DNA from: Gammaproteobacteria bacterium UBA6968
GTDB taxonomy: Bacteria; Pseudomonadota; Gammaproteobacteria; Pseudomonadales; Azotimanducaceae
Reading direction: 5' to 3'
DNA: 9,422 nt
NCBI GenBank assembly: GCA_002450255.1
Contig: DJYW01000175.1
Coordinates: 25,527 to 34,948 of the forward strand
How positions within the stretch are numbered: position 1 is the stretch's first letter; each line of letters starts with the position of its first letter. Under the pieces are notes generated by a model, which saw nothing but the letters and a program-made list of their open reading frames with translations, did no database searches and had not been told where the DNA came from. This document shows positions 1 through 6,069 of this stretch, piece by piece. Made by a program: the position numbers and the translations under genes.

Positions 1-60
1 CTATTAACAAGAACAAAAAAAACCAATCTAAACAGCAATGATTATAACCATGGCGAGTAT

Positions 61-741
61 ATGCTGATCTTTATTGCCTTAATTCTGGCTGCCGTTTTTG
101 GCCCCATGTTGTGGGTACGCTGGGTAATGCAGCGTTACGCGACCGAAATTCCGGAATTGCCGGGTACGGGTGGCGAATTGGCGCAGCATCTGGTGAAAAA
201 ATTCAAGCTCAACGGCGTCAGTGTCGGTCAGACGGATCTCGGCGATCACTATGATCCGGAGGCCAAACAAGTCAATTTGTCTGCGGCCAATTATTCCGGT
301 CGATCACTCACCGCCGTTGCTGTCGCAGCGCATGAAGTTGGGCACGCGATTCAACACCAGCAGGGTGACAAGCGTTTGGCGGCTCGCGGCCGTTGGGTGG
401 TGGTGGCGAATAAAATGGCTCGGTTCGGCGCGGCGGCAATGTGGGCCGCACCGGTTTTAGGGTTGCTTATGCGCCACCCGGTGCCATTTTCAGCTTTGGC
501 TGTGGTCGGCCTGAGCAGTTTGTTGGTGCGCATGTTGGTGCATCTGTTTACGCTGCCGACGGAATTTGATGCCAGCTTTGGTAAGGCGCTGCCGATCCTC
601 CAGGAGGGGCGGTATGTCCCGGTGCCGCAGCAGCGTGTGGTGCGCCGCATTCTTACCGCTGCTGCCTTGACGTATGTTTCGGCCGCATTGGCCGATATGC
701 TGAACCTGGCGCGGTGGGCGACACTTCTGCTGCGGCGCTAA
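61..741 (+). CDS. YugP-type membrane zinc metallopeptidase (Zn_peptidase_2)
   Basis: Predicted membrane-embedded zinc protease of the YugP/COG2738 family; its substrates are unknown. The 226-residue protein has the zinc motif HEVGHAIQH at residues 91-99 (His91, Glu92 and His95 as two ligands and the catalytic base). A downstream TEFDAS motif supplies Glu168 as the likely third ligand. Hydrophobic stretches lie at about 1-20, 120-137, 143-163 and 198-215. The PGTGGELAQHLV segment at 34-45, just after the first membrane span, is typical of the family, and the length is normal. ATG at 61 is chosen because it directly precedes the first membrane helix; the Shine-Dalgarno is weak (GCGAG, 3-4 nt away). 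The frame stays open to the window edge upstream, but that AT-rich sequence does not look coding. It is followed by a same-strand nuclease gene after 66 bp; no functional link is evident. Confidence 0.9.
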   Translation: MLIFIALILAAVFGPMLWVRWVMQRYATEIPELPGTGGELAQHLVKKFKLNGVSVGQTDLGDHYDPEAKQVNLSAANYSGRSLTAVAVAAHEVGHAIQHQQGDKRLAARGRWVVVANKMARFGAAAMWAAPVLGLLMRHPVPFSALAVVGLSSLLVRMLVHLFTLPTEFDASFGKALPILQEGRYVPVPQQRVVRRILTAAALTYVSAALADMLNLARWATLLLRR

Positions 742-750
742 GCCGGCGCG

Positions 751-778
751 TTGTCAAATACTGACAATGCGATACAAC
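751..778 (+). promoter_or_regulatory. Possible promoter with overlapping palindromic operator upstream of the exonuclease gene
   Basis: TTGTCA (751-756) and TACAAC (773-778) are separated by 16 nt and resemble -35 and -10 boxes, 30 nt before the start codon at 808. The -35 box is also the left arm of a perfect inverted repeat, TTGTCA-AATAC-TGACAA (751-767). No T-run follows, so it is not an intrinsic terminator for the gene upstream. A repressor site on this promoter is inference only. Confidence 0.35.
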
Positions 779-807
779 CGGGGTAGGCGTAAACGAGCGA
801 GGTAAGA

Positions 808-1584
808 ATGAAAATTGTTAGTTGGAATGTAAATGGCCTGCGAGCCTGTGCGAAGAAGGGCTTTCTCGATTTCCTGAATACTTCTGGCGTCGACGTGTTG
901 GGCCTGCAGGAAGTCCGCGCTTTCCCAGAGCAGCTCCCAACCGACGTTTTAAAGCCGGACGGCTGGCACGCCTATTTCTCCCCGGCCGAGCGGCCCGGTT
1001 ATAGTGGTGTTGCGATTTACTCGCGGCAGGCCGCAGATAAAATAGAAACCTCGTTAGGCGATGCAGCGTTCGATATTGAAGGGCGTTTTATCATCGCGCA
1101 TTTCGGTCGTATGGCGGTTGCCAGCGTCTATTTCCCGAAAGGCAGCGGCAAAGATCGCGACAATAGTCGGGTGCCCTACAAGCTGGCCTTTTATCAGCGG
1201 GTGTTCGACCGTATCCAAACGTTACGCAAGCGCGGCCCGGTATTTGTGGTCGGCGATTACAATACAGCGCACCACGAAATCGATTTGGCGCGACCTAAAA
1301 CGAATCGCAAATCCAGCGGTTTCCTGATAGAGGAACGTGCTGAGTTGACGCGTTGGGAAGCGGCGGGTTGGTGCGATACCTTTCGGGCTCAGCACCCCAA
1401 TGAACCGGACCACTATAGTTGGTGGCGGCAGTTTGGTGGCGCGCGAGAAGCAAACGTCGGTTGGCGTATCGACTACGTATTTGCGCCAAAGGCGGCAATG
1501 CGCCGAGTTAAGGATGCGTTTATATGGCCGGCGGTATTGGGGTCGGACCACTGCCCGGTCGGTGTTGAGATTGATTCACCCTAA
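808..1584 (+). CDS. xth: Exodeoxyribonuclease III family AP endonuclease
   Basis: Cytoplasmic base-excision-repair enzyme: it cleaves DNA at abasic sites and removes 3' blocking groups, with 3'-5' exonuclease activity on duplex DNA. The 258 residues match the ExoIII/ExoA branch of the endonuclease/exonuclease/phosphatase fold. Visible catalytic motifs are SWNVNGLRA (5-13, Asn7), LQEV with metal-binding Glu35, VYFPKG with Tyr108, GDYNTAH with Asp150 and Asn152, YSWW (203-206), RIDYV with Asp222, and SDHCP with Asp247 and His248. All key residues are present, so the enzyme should be active. ATG at 808 has a good Shine-Dalgarno (GAGG, 6 nt upstream). A possible promoter lies in the preceding 66-bp gap, so it may be transcribed independently of the peptidase gene. 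Whether it is the xthA-type or the exoA-type paralogue cannot be decided by eye. Confidence 0.95.
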   Translation: MKIVSWNVNGLRACAKKGFLDFLNTSGVDVLGLQEVRAFPEQLPTDVLKPDGWHAYFSPAERPGYSGVAIYSRQAADKIETSLGDAAFDIEGRFIIAHFGRMAVASVYFPKGSGKDRDNSRVPYKLAFYQRVFDRIQTLRKRGPVFVVGDYNTAHHEIDLARPKTNRKSSGFLIEERAELTRWEAAGWCDTFRAQHPNEPDHYSWWRQFGGAREANVGWRIDYVFAPKAAMRRVKDAFIWPAVLGSDHCPVGVEIDSP

Positions 1585-1601
1585 ATGTCACTGTCATTCT
1601 C

Positions 1602-1668
1602 CCAGGTCACTGTAGATTGCGCGTCTCGCCGTATCAGGCGTTCAAATGATCCTCAGTGGCTGACCTGG
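1602..1668. repeat. Long imperfect inverted repeat between convergent genes
   Basis: CCAGGT (1602-1607) pairs with ACCTGG (1663-1668), and CACTG (1608-1612) with CAGTG (1654-1658) across a short bulge; alternatively CCAGGTCA pairs perfectly with TGACCTGG. A smaller CGCC/GGCG hairpin sits inside. It fills the gap where the plus-strand nuclease gene and minus-strand modC converge. It may act as a two-way transcription barrier or be a REP-like element, but there is no T-run, so it is not a textbook terminator. Confidence 0.45.
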
Positions 1669-1703
1669 TGATGGTCGTTAGGCTACATGGCTATGTCACG
1701 GAT

Positions 1704-1717
1704 GCGCTAGCTAGCGC
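1704..1717. repeat. Perfect 14-bp palindrome over the modC stop codon
   Basis: GCGCTAGCTAGCGC is self-complementary over its full length and contains the modC stop codon (TAG on the minus strand, 1707-1709). It lies 36 nt from the larger inverted repeat at 1602-1668. Role unknown; it could help protect the 3' end of the modC message. Confidence 0.6.
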
Positions 1718-2888
1718 CTGCTCTCGCTAGGGGTTCACAGCGCGTGCTTTTAATGACCACATAGACAATTTGATTTTGTCGTAAATCCAAATCGTCAAGC
1801 GCGGCTCGGGTAATTGTTGCTGCAAGCGCTTGTCCCTCTACGCTTAGATGCACAGTCGCAGTGGGCTGTACGTCGGTACCTTCAATTGCGGTGATTTGGC
1901 CTCGCAAGACGTTGCGGCTGCTGATGCGGTCTGGTTTCGTTGCAGCGATGATCACGTCCCTATCGTGGATAGCGACGCGCATGGCGGTTCCTTGTGGCAC
2001 CGACTCTGAGCTGGGTAACCACAAGGATTGTTGGCCGAGTTTGATTTGCACGAGTTGATAGACTGCGTCAAAAGCGTGTGCGTAACCCACCAAAACCGAG
2101 GCGGGTAGGCTGTCGAGCAGCATGGGTTGCCGCTTCGCCATGTTGCGCAGAACGTGTTGTGCTTCGCCTTGTTCTGTTATGCGGCCTTGTTCCACCAAGA
2201 GCATGCTGTCGGCCAGACGGCTGACTTCGTCAAGGCTGTGGCTGACCAGCAAAATGGGTAGATCAAAGTCCCGCGTTAGGCGCTCGATATATGGCATGAT
2301 TTCCAGTCTGCGCAGTGTGTCCAGGCCGGTCAGCGGCTCGTCCAGCAGCAGCAGTTTGGGTTGGGTGAGCAGGGTTCTGGCAAACGCGACGCGCCGCCGC
2401 TCGCCACCAGATAAAGCCTGGACCCGCCGCGACATCAAGCCGTTCAGGTCGAACGCTTCGATAATGGTGTGTCGGTCCAAGCTCTTAGTGGCGCCGTCGC
2501 CGAGATTAGGCTCGACGATGCAATCCGCCTTATCGATTTGTAAATCGCGTTTATCGCCATTGGCTATGGCGGCGCGGCGCGGTCGGCTCGCGTTTTCGGC
2601 AAAAGCCAAATTGCCCGCGACGTCCCAATGCGGGAATAAATAGTCGTCCTGAAATAAAAAGCCCACGGGCCGTTTTTGCGGCACGAGGTGCGTCGTCCCG
2701 TCTGCCCAGGTGACCCCATTAAAACGGATCGTTCCGCGCACGGGCAAAAAACCGGCAATAGCGCGCAGAATGCTGGTCTTGCCGCTGCCGCTCACACCGA
2801 AGAGTGCAGTCACACCAACACTTGCAATCTGGCCTTTTGCTGCCAGCTGGAAGGCTTCGAGCTCCGCTTGAATATCAAATTCAAGCAT
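1707..2888 (-). CDS. modC: Molybdate ABC transporter ATP-binding protein ModC
   Basis: ATPase subunit on the cytoplasmic face that powers high-affinity molybdate (possibly tungstate) uptake. In the 393 residues, Walker A is GVSGSGKTS (31-39), the Q-loop is FLFQDDYLFPH (78-88), the ABC signature is LSGGERRR (159-166), Walker B is LLLLDEPL (179-186), the D-loop follows at GLD (188-190), and the switch histidine is His217. A C-terminal Mop/TOBE molybdate-binding domain covers about 325-384 and separates ModC from generic ABC ATPases. The stretch between the Q-loop and the signature is about 35 residues longer than in E. coli ModC as I recall it (about 100-138, polar and rich in R, K and D). The ATG overlaps the end of modB by 8 bp (ATGCTTGA), and no strong Shine-Dalgarno is visible, so translation is probably coupled to modB. 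Confidence 0.93.
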   Translation of the reverse strand: MLEFDIQAELEAFQLAAKGQIASVGVTALFGVSGSGKTSILRAIAGFLPVRGTIRFNGVTWADGTTHLVPQKRPVGFLFQDDYLFPHWDVAGNLAFAENASRPRRAAIANGDKRDLQIDKADCIVEPNLGDGATKSLDRHTIIEAFDLNGLMSRRVQALSGGERRRVAFARTLLTQPKLLLLDEPLTGLDTLRRLEIMPYIERLTRDFDLPILLVSHSLDEVSRLADSMLLVEQGRITEQGEAQHVLRNMAKRQPMLLDSLPASVLVGYAHAFDAVYQLVQIKLGQQSLWLPSSESVPQGTAMRVAIHDRDVIIAATKPDRISSRNVLRGQITAIEGTDVQPTATVHLSVEGQALAATITRAALDDLDLRQNQIVYVVIKSTRCEPLARAGAS

Positions 2889-3561
2889 TGGCGGTGAGCC
2901 GCAGTGGCGACTGTTTATTCAGCGTATAAACAAGGGCTAAAACCACAAAGGCGAAAATCAGCAGGCTGGCGGACAACACATGCGCGTCGGCATAGTTCAG
3001 CGTCTCGACTTGTTCATAGATAGCGATGGAAACCACACGGGTTTCGCCAGGAATGTTGCCGCCGACCATAAGCACAATGCCAAATTCGCCAATGGTGTGA
3101 GCGAACGTCAGTACGCTTGCGGTAACAAAGCCCCTGGCGCTGAGCGGGACCACAATGGACCAGAATATGTGTACGGGATGGGCGCCCAGGCTTGCCGCAG
3201 TTTCTAACGCCAAAGCGCCAATTTGAGTAAATGCGGCGGTGAGTGGTTGGACCATAAACGGCAGTGAATAAATGAGTGATGCGAGCACCAGACCGGTAAA
3301 TGAGAAGGTCAAAGTTTCGCCGGTCATCTGCACCCAGAAACTACCGAGCGGTTGGTTGGGGCTGAGCAATAGCAGCAGATAAAAGCCGATTACTGTCGGC
3401 GGCATCACAAGCGGTAGCGCAGTGATGGCCTCTATTGCAGGCTTCAAAGCGCTGCGGGTCGTAGCCAGCCACCAGGCCAGCGGCGTGGCAATCACAAGCA
3501 GCACAAGCGTGGTAATCAGCGCGAGCTGCAGCGTAATAAGAATGGCGCTGACTTCAATCAA
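2881..3561 (-). CDS. modB: Molybdate ABC transporter permease ModB
   Basis: Inner-membrane channel subunit, working as a homodimer with ModC and a periplasmic ModA. The protein has five to six hydrophobic spans. Near the C-terminal half is the EAA-type coupling loop ETAASLGAHPVHIFWSIVVP, which docks on the ATPase. The stretches LPLVMPPTVIGFYLL and HTIGEFGIVLMVGGNIPGET are hallmarks of ModB. I place the start at TTG 3561 (226 residues). It gives the usual short N-terminus before the first helix, and an AGGGA box lies 8 nt upstream. A longer version from GTG at 3639 adds 26 Pro/Ser/Arg-rich residues that do not look like family sequence. The stop overlaps the modC start. No modA lies upstream, which is unusual because the common order is modA-modB-modC. 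Confidence 0.93.
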   Translation of the reverse strand: MIEVSAILITLQLALITTLVLLVIATPLAWWLATTRSALKPAIEAITALPLVMPPTVIGFYLLLLLSPNQPLGSFWVQMTGETLTFSFTGLVLASLIYSLPFMVQPLTAAFTQIGALALETAASLGAHPVHIFWSIVVPLSARGFVTASVLTFAHTIGEFGIVLMVGGNIPGETRVVSIAIYEQVETLNYADAHVLSASLLIFAFVVLALVYTLNKQSPLRLTANA

Positions 3562-3821
3562 ATGGGGTATCCCTGGCGGGTTCCGAAAATGCGACCGTGA
3601 ACGCGAATTGTGCGGGCTTTGAGGCGCAGCGCAAGGCACATTTCAACTAGCCAATTATTGAGTCTCTCGGTGTTTTTTAAGACGGAATGCGAGATCGATG
3701 CTGTTGAGGCTCGCGCGATCAAAGATAGCAGGAAAAACAGGGCAGACAGCATGTCAGACAGTATGTCGGACAATAAGGCAGGCAACTCAGTGCTCGCAAA
3801 GTGCGCGTTCAGTCGATGCAT
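3558..3821 (-). other. Doubtful 87-codon ORF in the place normally held by modA
   Basis: This open frame starts at ATG 3821 and ends in a TGA that overlaps the modB TTG start by 4 bp (TTGA), an arrangement seen in coupled genes. Its protein has a hydrophobic stretch (LSALFFLLSLIARA, about residues 25-38) that resembles a secretion signal, then a basic tail ending GTRQGYPI. I cannot recognise a family. No Shine-Dalgarno is visible before the ATG, and an opposite-strand frame is also open here, so it may be chance. A remnant of a mostly deleted modA (signal peptide fused to a decayed C-terminus) is possible but unproven. Confidence 0.2.
3745..3768. repeat. Two tandem 12-bp repeats, each palindromic
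   Basis: GACAGCATGTCA and GACAGTATGTCG are adjacent near-copies, followed by a truncated GACA at 3769. Each contains GACA-N3-TGTC dyad symmetry, the layout of paired operator half-sites. They lie about 185-210 nt upstream of modB. They do not resemble the E. coli ModE site as I know it, and a regulatory role is only a guess. Confidence 0.3.
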
Positions 3822-3924
3822 ACGCTGGTGCCAGCCACCCGTAAAACAGTCTGCCTCGGCAGCTTAGCGATCTTGCAACGCACTCGTTTCGCCTCCTCTG
3901 ACCAGGTATTTACAGCGAGTCGTG

Positions 3925-5457
3925 TCATGATGGTGACCCAGCTGCACTGCGTTTGAGCTCCAGCTTCCGCCGAATCTCGGCGTGGCTGCCACGATCTAAT
4001 TTGTAGCCCATATAGATAAAAGCCGCGATGCACCCCCAAATCATAGCGAATGGGCCGTCTATGACACCTAATCTGAAAATTATGTCTGCGGGAACTTCGC
4101 CCGGCACCGACTGCGGCGGCAGTTTGATATATACCTCCAAGGCGACGCCGGCGATTAAATGCCCCATCGCATTCATGGCTTTGGAGAAGAACATGCGCGC
4201 GGCATAGAAAATGCCTTCCTGACGCATCCCGGTATTGAGTTCGTGCTCGTCACTGATATCGGCCAATGCCGACATAACGCTGATATTTAAGACGGCGCCG
4301 AAGAACGACGAAAATATGCCGAAGAAAATAATAAACCACACCAGCGGCCAGGAGGATTTGTCCGGTGTTAGTTCGAGCAGCCCCAGGTTGACTGCCAACG
4401 ACCAAAAAAAGCTCAGGCCAAGCGCGCCGGCAACGATAGTCCAACGCTTATCAAATTTATTGTGCAAGCGCGCCGACAGGAAGAACCCAAGATGTACGCC
4501 GATGATGTTGTTGAGCATCAGGAAGCCATACTGATACGCAGACAGCTCCCAGAAAAAGGTGACCATGTAAATGCCTAGCGTCTCGTGGGTGCCAATGGTC
4601 ATCGAGAGGAAAAACAGGCCAATTAGCAACGCTCGGTAATTGCTGTTGTGTAGGACGCGGCGGATGTCGCTAAACAGCACCCAGATCGAAAGGGGTTCTT
4701 GCGGCGGCGCAAACTGTTTGACCCGCTCGATTTGATCGCGCGTTCCATATGCGCAGGCAAATATCGATGCAATGACGACGCAACAGCTTACCAAAACGAC
4801 CGGGGTGTAGGCTGGACGGTAGAGCTGTCCGCCCTCACTTCCGTACATGTAGCCGAAGACGACGAACATAGCCACCGCATGCATGAACACTCCGCCGTAC
4901 AAATTGAACAACGCGTTGAAAGACATGATTTTGGTACGCTCAATGTAGTTAGGGCTTAGCTCAGCGCCTAACGCGAGATGCGGCACAGCGAAAAACGTGT
5001 AAAACGTACGGGTGACGATAGTGGTGGTGATGAACCAGGTGAACAACAGTGCCTGTGACTGAGTAAACCATTCCAGGGGGTGGAAAATCAGAAAGATGCC
5101 TATGGCCAATGGAATGGGTGCAGCAAATAAAAATGGATGGCGTCGCCCGTAGCGAGATTGCACCCGATCTGAGATCGAGCCGATAAGGGGGTCGGTAATT
5201 GCATCGGCAACGATCGAGATAGAGATCGCCAGGCCTGCAAGAATGGCGGATAGCCCAAGGATTTGCTGGTAATAGAAAAAAACCAGCACGTTAAACATCC
5301 AGTTGGTTGCACTCTCACCGCAGGCGCCGATACCAAAGTAAAATTTAGTTCGATTTGAAACCGTATCTGCAATGCTGGGGCCAGAATCCACTTGTGGAGC
5401 GGCATTTGCTGATGCGCCACCCGTATCCGATGCCTCCTGATTTTGATCACTTTCCAT
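3925..5457 (-). CDS. GPH-family (MelB-like) sugar:cation symporter
   Basis: Inner-membrane secondary transporter of the glycoside-pentoside-hexuronide:cation symporter family within the MFS fold; it imports a sugar or glycoside with Na+ or H+. The 510 residues hold about twelve hydrophobic spans after a polar N-terminal tail of about 35 residues. Family marks are DAITDPLIG with Asp85 and Asp89 (counterparts of the MelB cation-site aspartates), the loop SDRVQSRYGRRHP (96-108), and DISDEHELNTGMRQEGIFYAARMF in the C-terminal half. The substrate cannot be read from sequence. ATG 5457 is preferred over an in-frame start at 5514, because GGGGAG (5463-5468) lies 5 nt upstream and the longer N-terminus is cysteine-rich and unlike the family. 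A LacI-type operator-like site lies 151 bp upstream. No sugar-catabolic gene sits beside it. Confidence 0.92.
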   Translation of the reverse strand: MESDQNQEASDTGGASANAAPQVDSGPSIADTVSNRTKFYFGIGACGESATNWMFNVLVFFYYQQILGLSAILAGLAISISIVADAITDPLIGSISDRVQSRYGRRHPFLFAAPIPLAIGIFLIFHPLEWFTQSQALLFTWFITTTIVTRTFYTFFAVPHLALGAELSPNYIERTKIMSFNALFNLYGGVFMHAVAMFVVFGYMYGSEGGQLYRPAYTPVVLVSCCVVIASIFACAYGTRDQIERVKQFAPPQEPLSIWVLFSDIRRVLHNSNYRALLIGLFFLSMTIGTHETLGIYMVTFFWELSAYQYGFLMLNNIIGVHLGFFLSARLHNKFDKRWTIVAGALGLSFFWSLAVNLGLLELTPDKSSWPLVWFIIFFGIFSSFFGAVLNISVMSALADISDEHELNTGMRQEGIFYAARMFFSKAMNAMGHLIAGVALEVYIKLPPQSVPGEVPADIIFRLGVIDGPFAMIWGCIAAFIYMGYKLDRGSHAEIRRKLELKRSAAGSPS

Positions 5458-5607
5458 AGTGGCTCCCCAGCCCTTTTTATTACAGATCCCGCAAAGTAAC
5501 TTGCCGAGCAGCAATGCTCAACCGGCATTGACGAGCTGTAATCCCGCCTTGGTTCGGCCAAAATTCTGCTGGCGGCGCAGCCTAAAAACTCATATACATT
5601 GTTAGGT

Positions 5608-5619
5608 GTAACGGTTTAC
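5608..5619 (-). promoter_or_regulatory. Possible LacI-family operator upstream of the symporter
   Basis: GTAACGGTTTAC has GTAA/TTAC arms and differs at two of twelve positions from the common LacI/GalR-type palindrome GTAAACGTTTAC. Flanking bases add CGGT/ACCG symmetry (5612-5621). It lies 151 bp upstream of the symporter start, a reasonable distance for sugar-responsive control if a long 5' leader exists. No LacI-family regulator gene is in the window. Confidence 0.3.
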
Positions 5620-5708
5620 CGGATCATCTAGCCCTAACGTTGAGGAAATTACTCGATACAAAATTGACGGCAGTAGTGCTTTTGATGGATGCCACCACAA
5701 GAAATTTT

Positions 5709-5769
5709 GGGGAGAGGGAGAGGGAGAGGGAGAGGGAGAGGGAAAGAGAGAAAGAAAGAGAGAAAGAAA
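5709..5769. repeat. 61-nt homopurine tract built from tandem hexamers and dodecamers
   Basis: Every base from 5709 to 5769 on the plus strand is A or G. The first part is five exact GGGAGA units and one GGGAAA (5710-5745). The second part is two exact copies of GAGAGAAAGAAA (5746-5769). The G-rich half has mirror symmetry, as needed for intramolecular triplex (H-DNA), and a hexamer array is prone to copy-number slippage. It lies about 250 bp upstream of the symporter start, where it would be read as a pyrimidine-rich leader or promoter element. Confidence 0.95.
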
Positions 5770-6011
5770 TAGAAGCAAAGATAGAAGCAGCAACAGGCGA
5801 AAAGGATATCGTAACTGTTAGAATTTGATGCGCGTTTTACAATGCGGCATGGAGCGATAGCGTAAACAGATGAAGCGCAGGTAAAAGGAAAAGTTTAGAA
5901 AGCGGGTTAGGCTATTCGGAGTTAGGCGTTAGGGACTAAGCTCTGGAATGAGCGTCTCAAACTGTCGTTTTGAACCGGGTTAGCGAGCCGTTGGCAGACT
6001 GCCGGGCGGCC

Positions 6012-6038
6012 AAAAAAAGCCGGGCATTAACCCGGCTT
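6012..6038 (-). terminator. Rho-independent terminator of the methyltransferase-like gene
   Basis: On the minus strand, AAGCCGGG-TTAATG-CCCGGCTT forms an 8-bp GC-rich stem with a 6-nt loop (6017-6038), running into a seven-T tract (6018-6012). It begins about 30 nt after the stop codon at 6070. A smaller hairpin, TCAGC-AATA-GCTGA (6053-6066), sits between the stop codon and the terminator. Confidence 0.92.
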
Positions 6039-6069
6039 GCGGCTTTAGTCGCTCAGCAATAGCTGACGT

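Larger units (their letters stand above)
5458..6069. other. 612-bp non-coding stretch upstream of the symporter
   Basis: No convincing gene is seen here. From left to right it holds the symporter's ribosome-binding site, an operator-like palindrome (5608-5619), a homopurine tandem repeat (5709-5769), an AT-richer stretch with three GTTAGG copies (5906-5911, 5921-5926, 5928-5933), a short hairpin GGCA-GAC-TGCC (5993-6003), and the terminator of the next gene (6012-6038). The only open frame (5640-5828, plus, TTG start) is made largely of Glu-Arg repeats read from the purine tract and is probably not a gene. It should contain the symporter promoter, but no clear -35/-10 pair was found. Confidence 0.6.

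Noticed and set aside
1..60. Upstream extension of the peptidase frame to the window edge, and a promoter in the same stretch
   Set aside because: The frame is open but the sequence is AT-rich with an A-run and would put polar residues before a natural N-terminal helix. TATAAC at 43-48 has no -35 box at proper spacing.
50..67. Five-codon leader ORF (MASIC) overlapping the peptidase start
   Set aside because: It has no ribosome-binding site of its own and nothing suggests attenuation; an overlap this short is expected by chance.
2122..2643. 173-codon plus-strand ORF opposite modC
   Set aside because: It lies wholly inside modC on the other strand, is rich in Ser/Arg as antisense frames are, and has no recognisable motif.
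3562..3639. Longer modB from GTG 3639
   Set aside because: The extra 26 residues are Pro/Ser/Arg-rich, unlike ModB N-termini, and the TTG at 3561 has a well-spaced AGGGA box.
5100..5561. 153-codon minus-strand ORF overlapping the symporter start
   Set aside because: It is an out-of-frame shadow of the symporter N-terminal half, which has clear family motifs in its own frame.
5640..5828. 62-codon plus-strand ORF with Glu-Arg repeats
   Set aside because: Most of it is a translation of the homopurine repeat, it needs a TTG start, has no ribosome-binding site and lacks any family-like sequence.
5906..5933. GTTAGGC copies resembling integron attC core sites
   Set aside because: No matching RYYYAAC core lies at a suitable distance and orientation, no attC-like fold forms, and no integrase or cassette genes are present.
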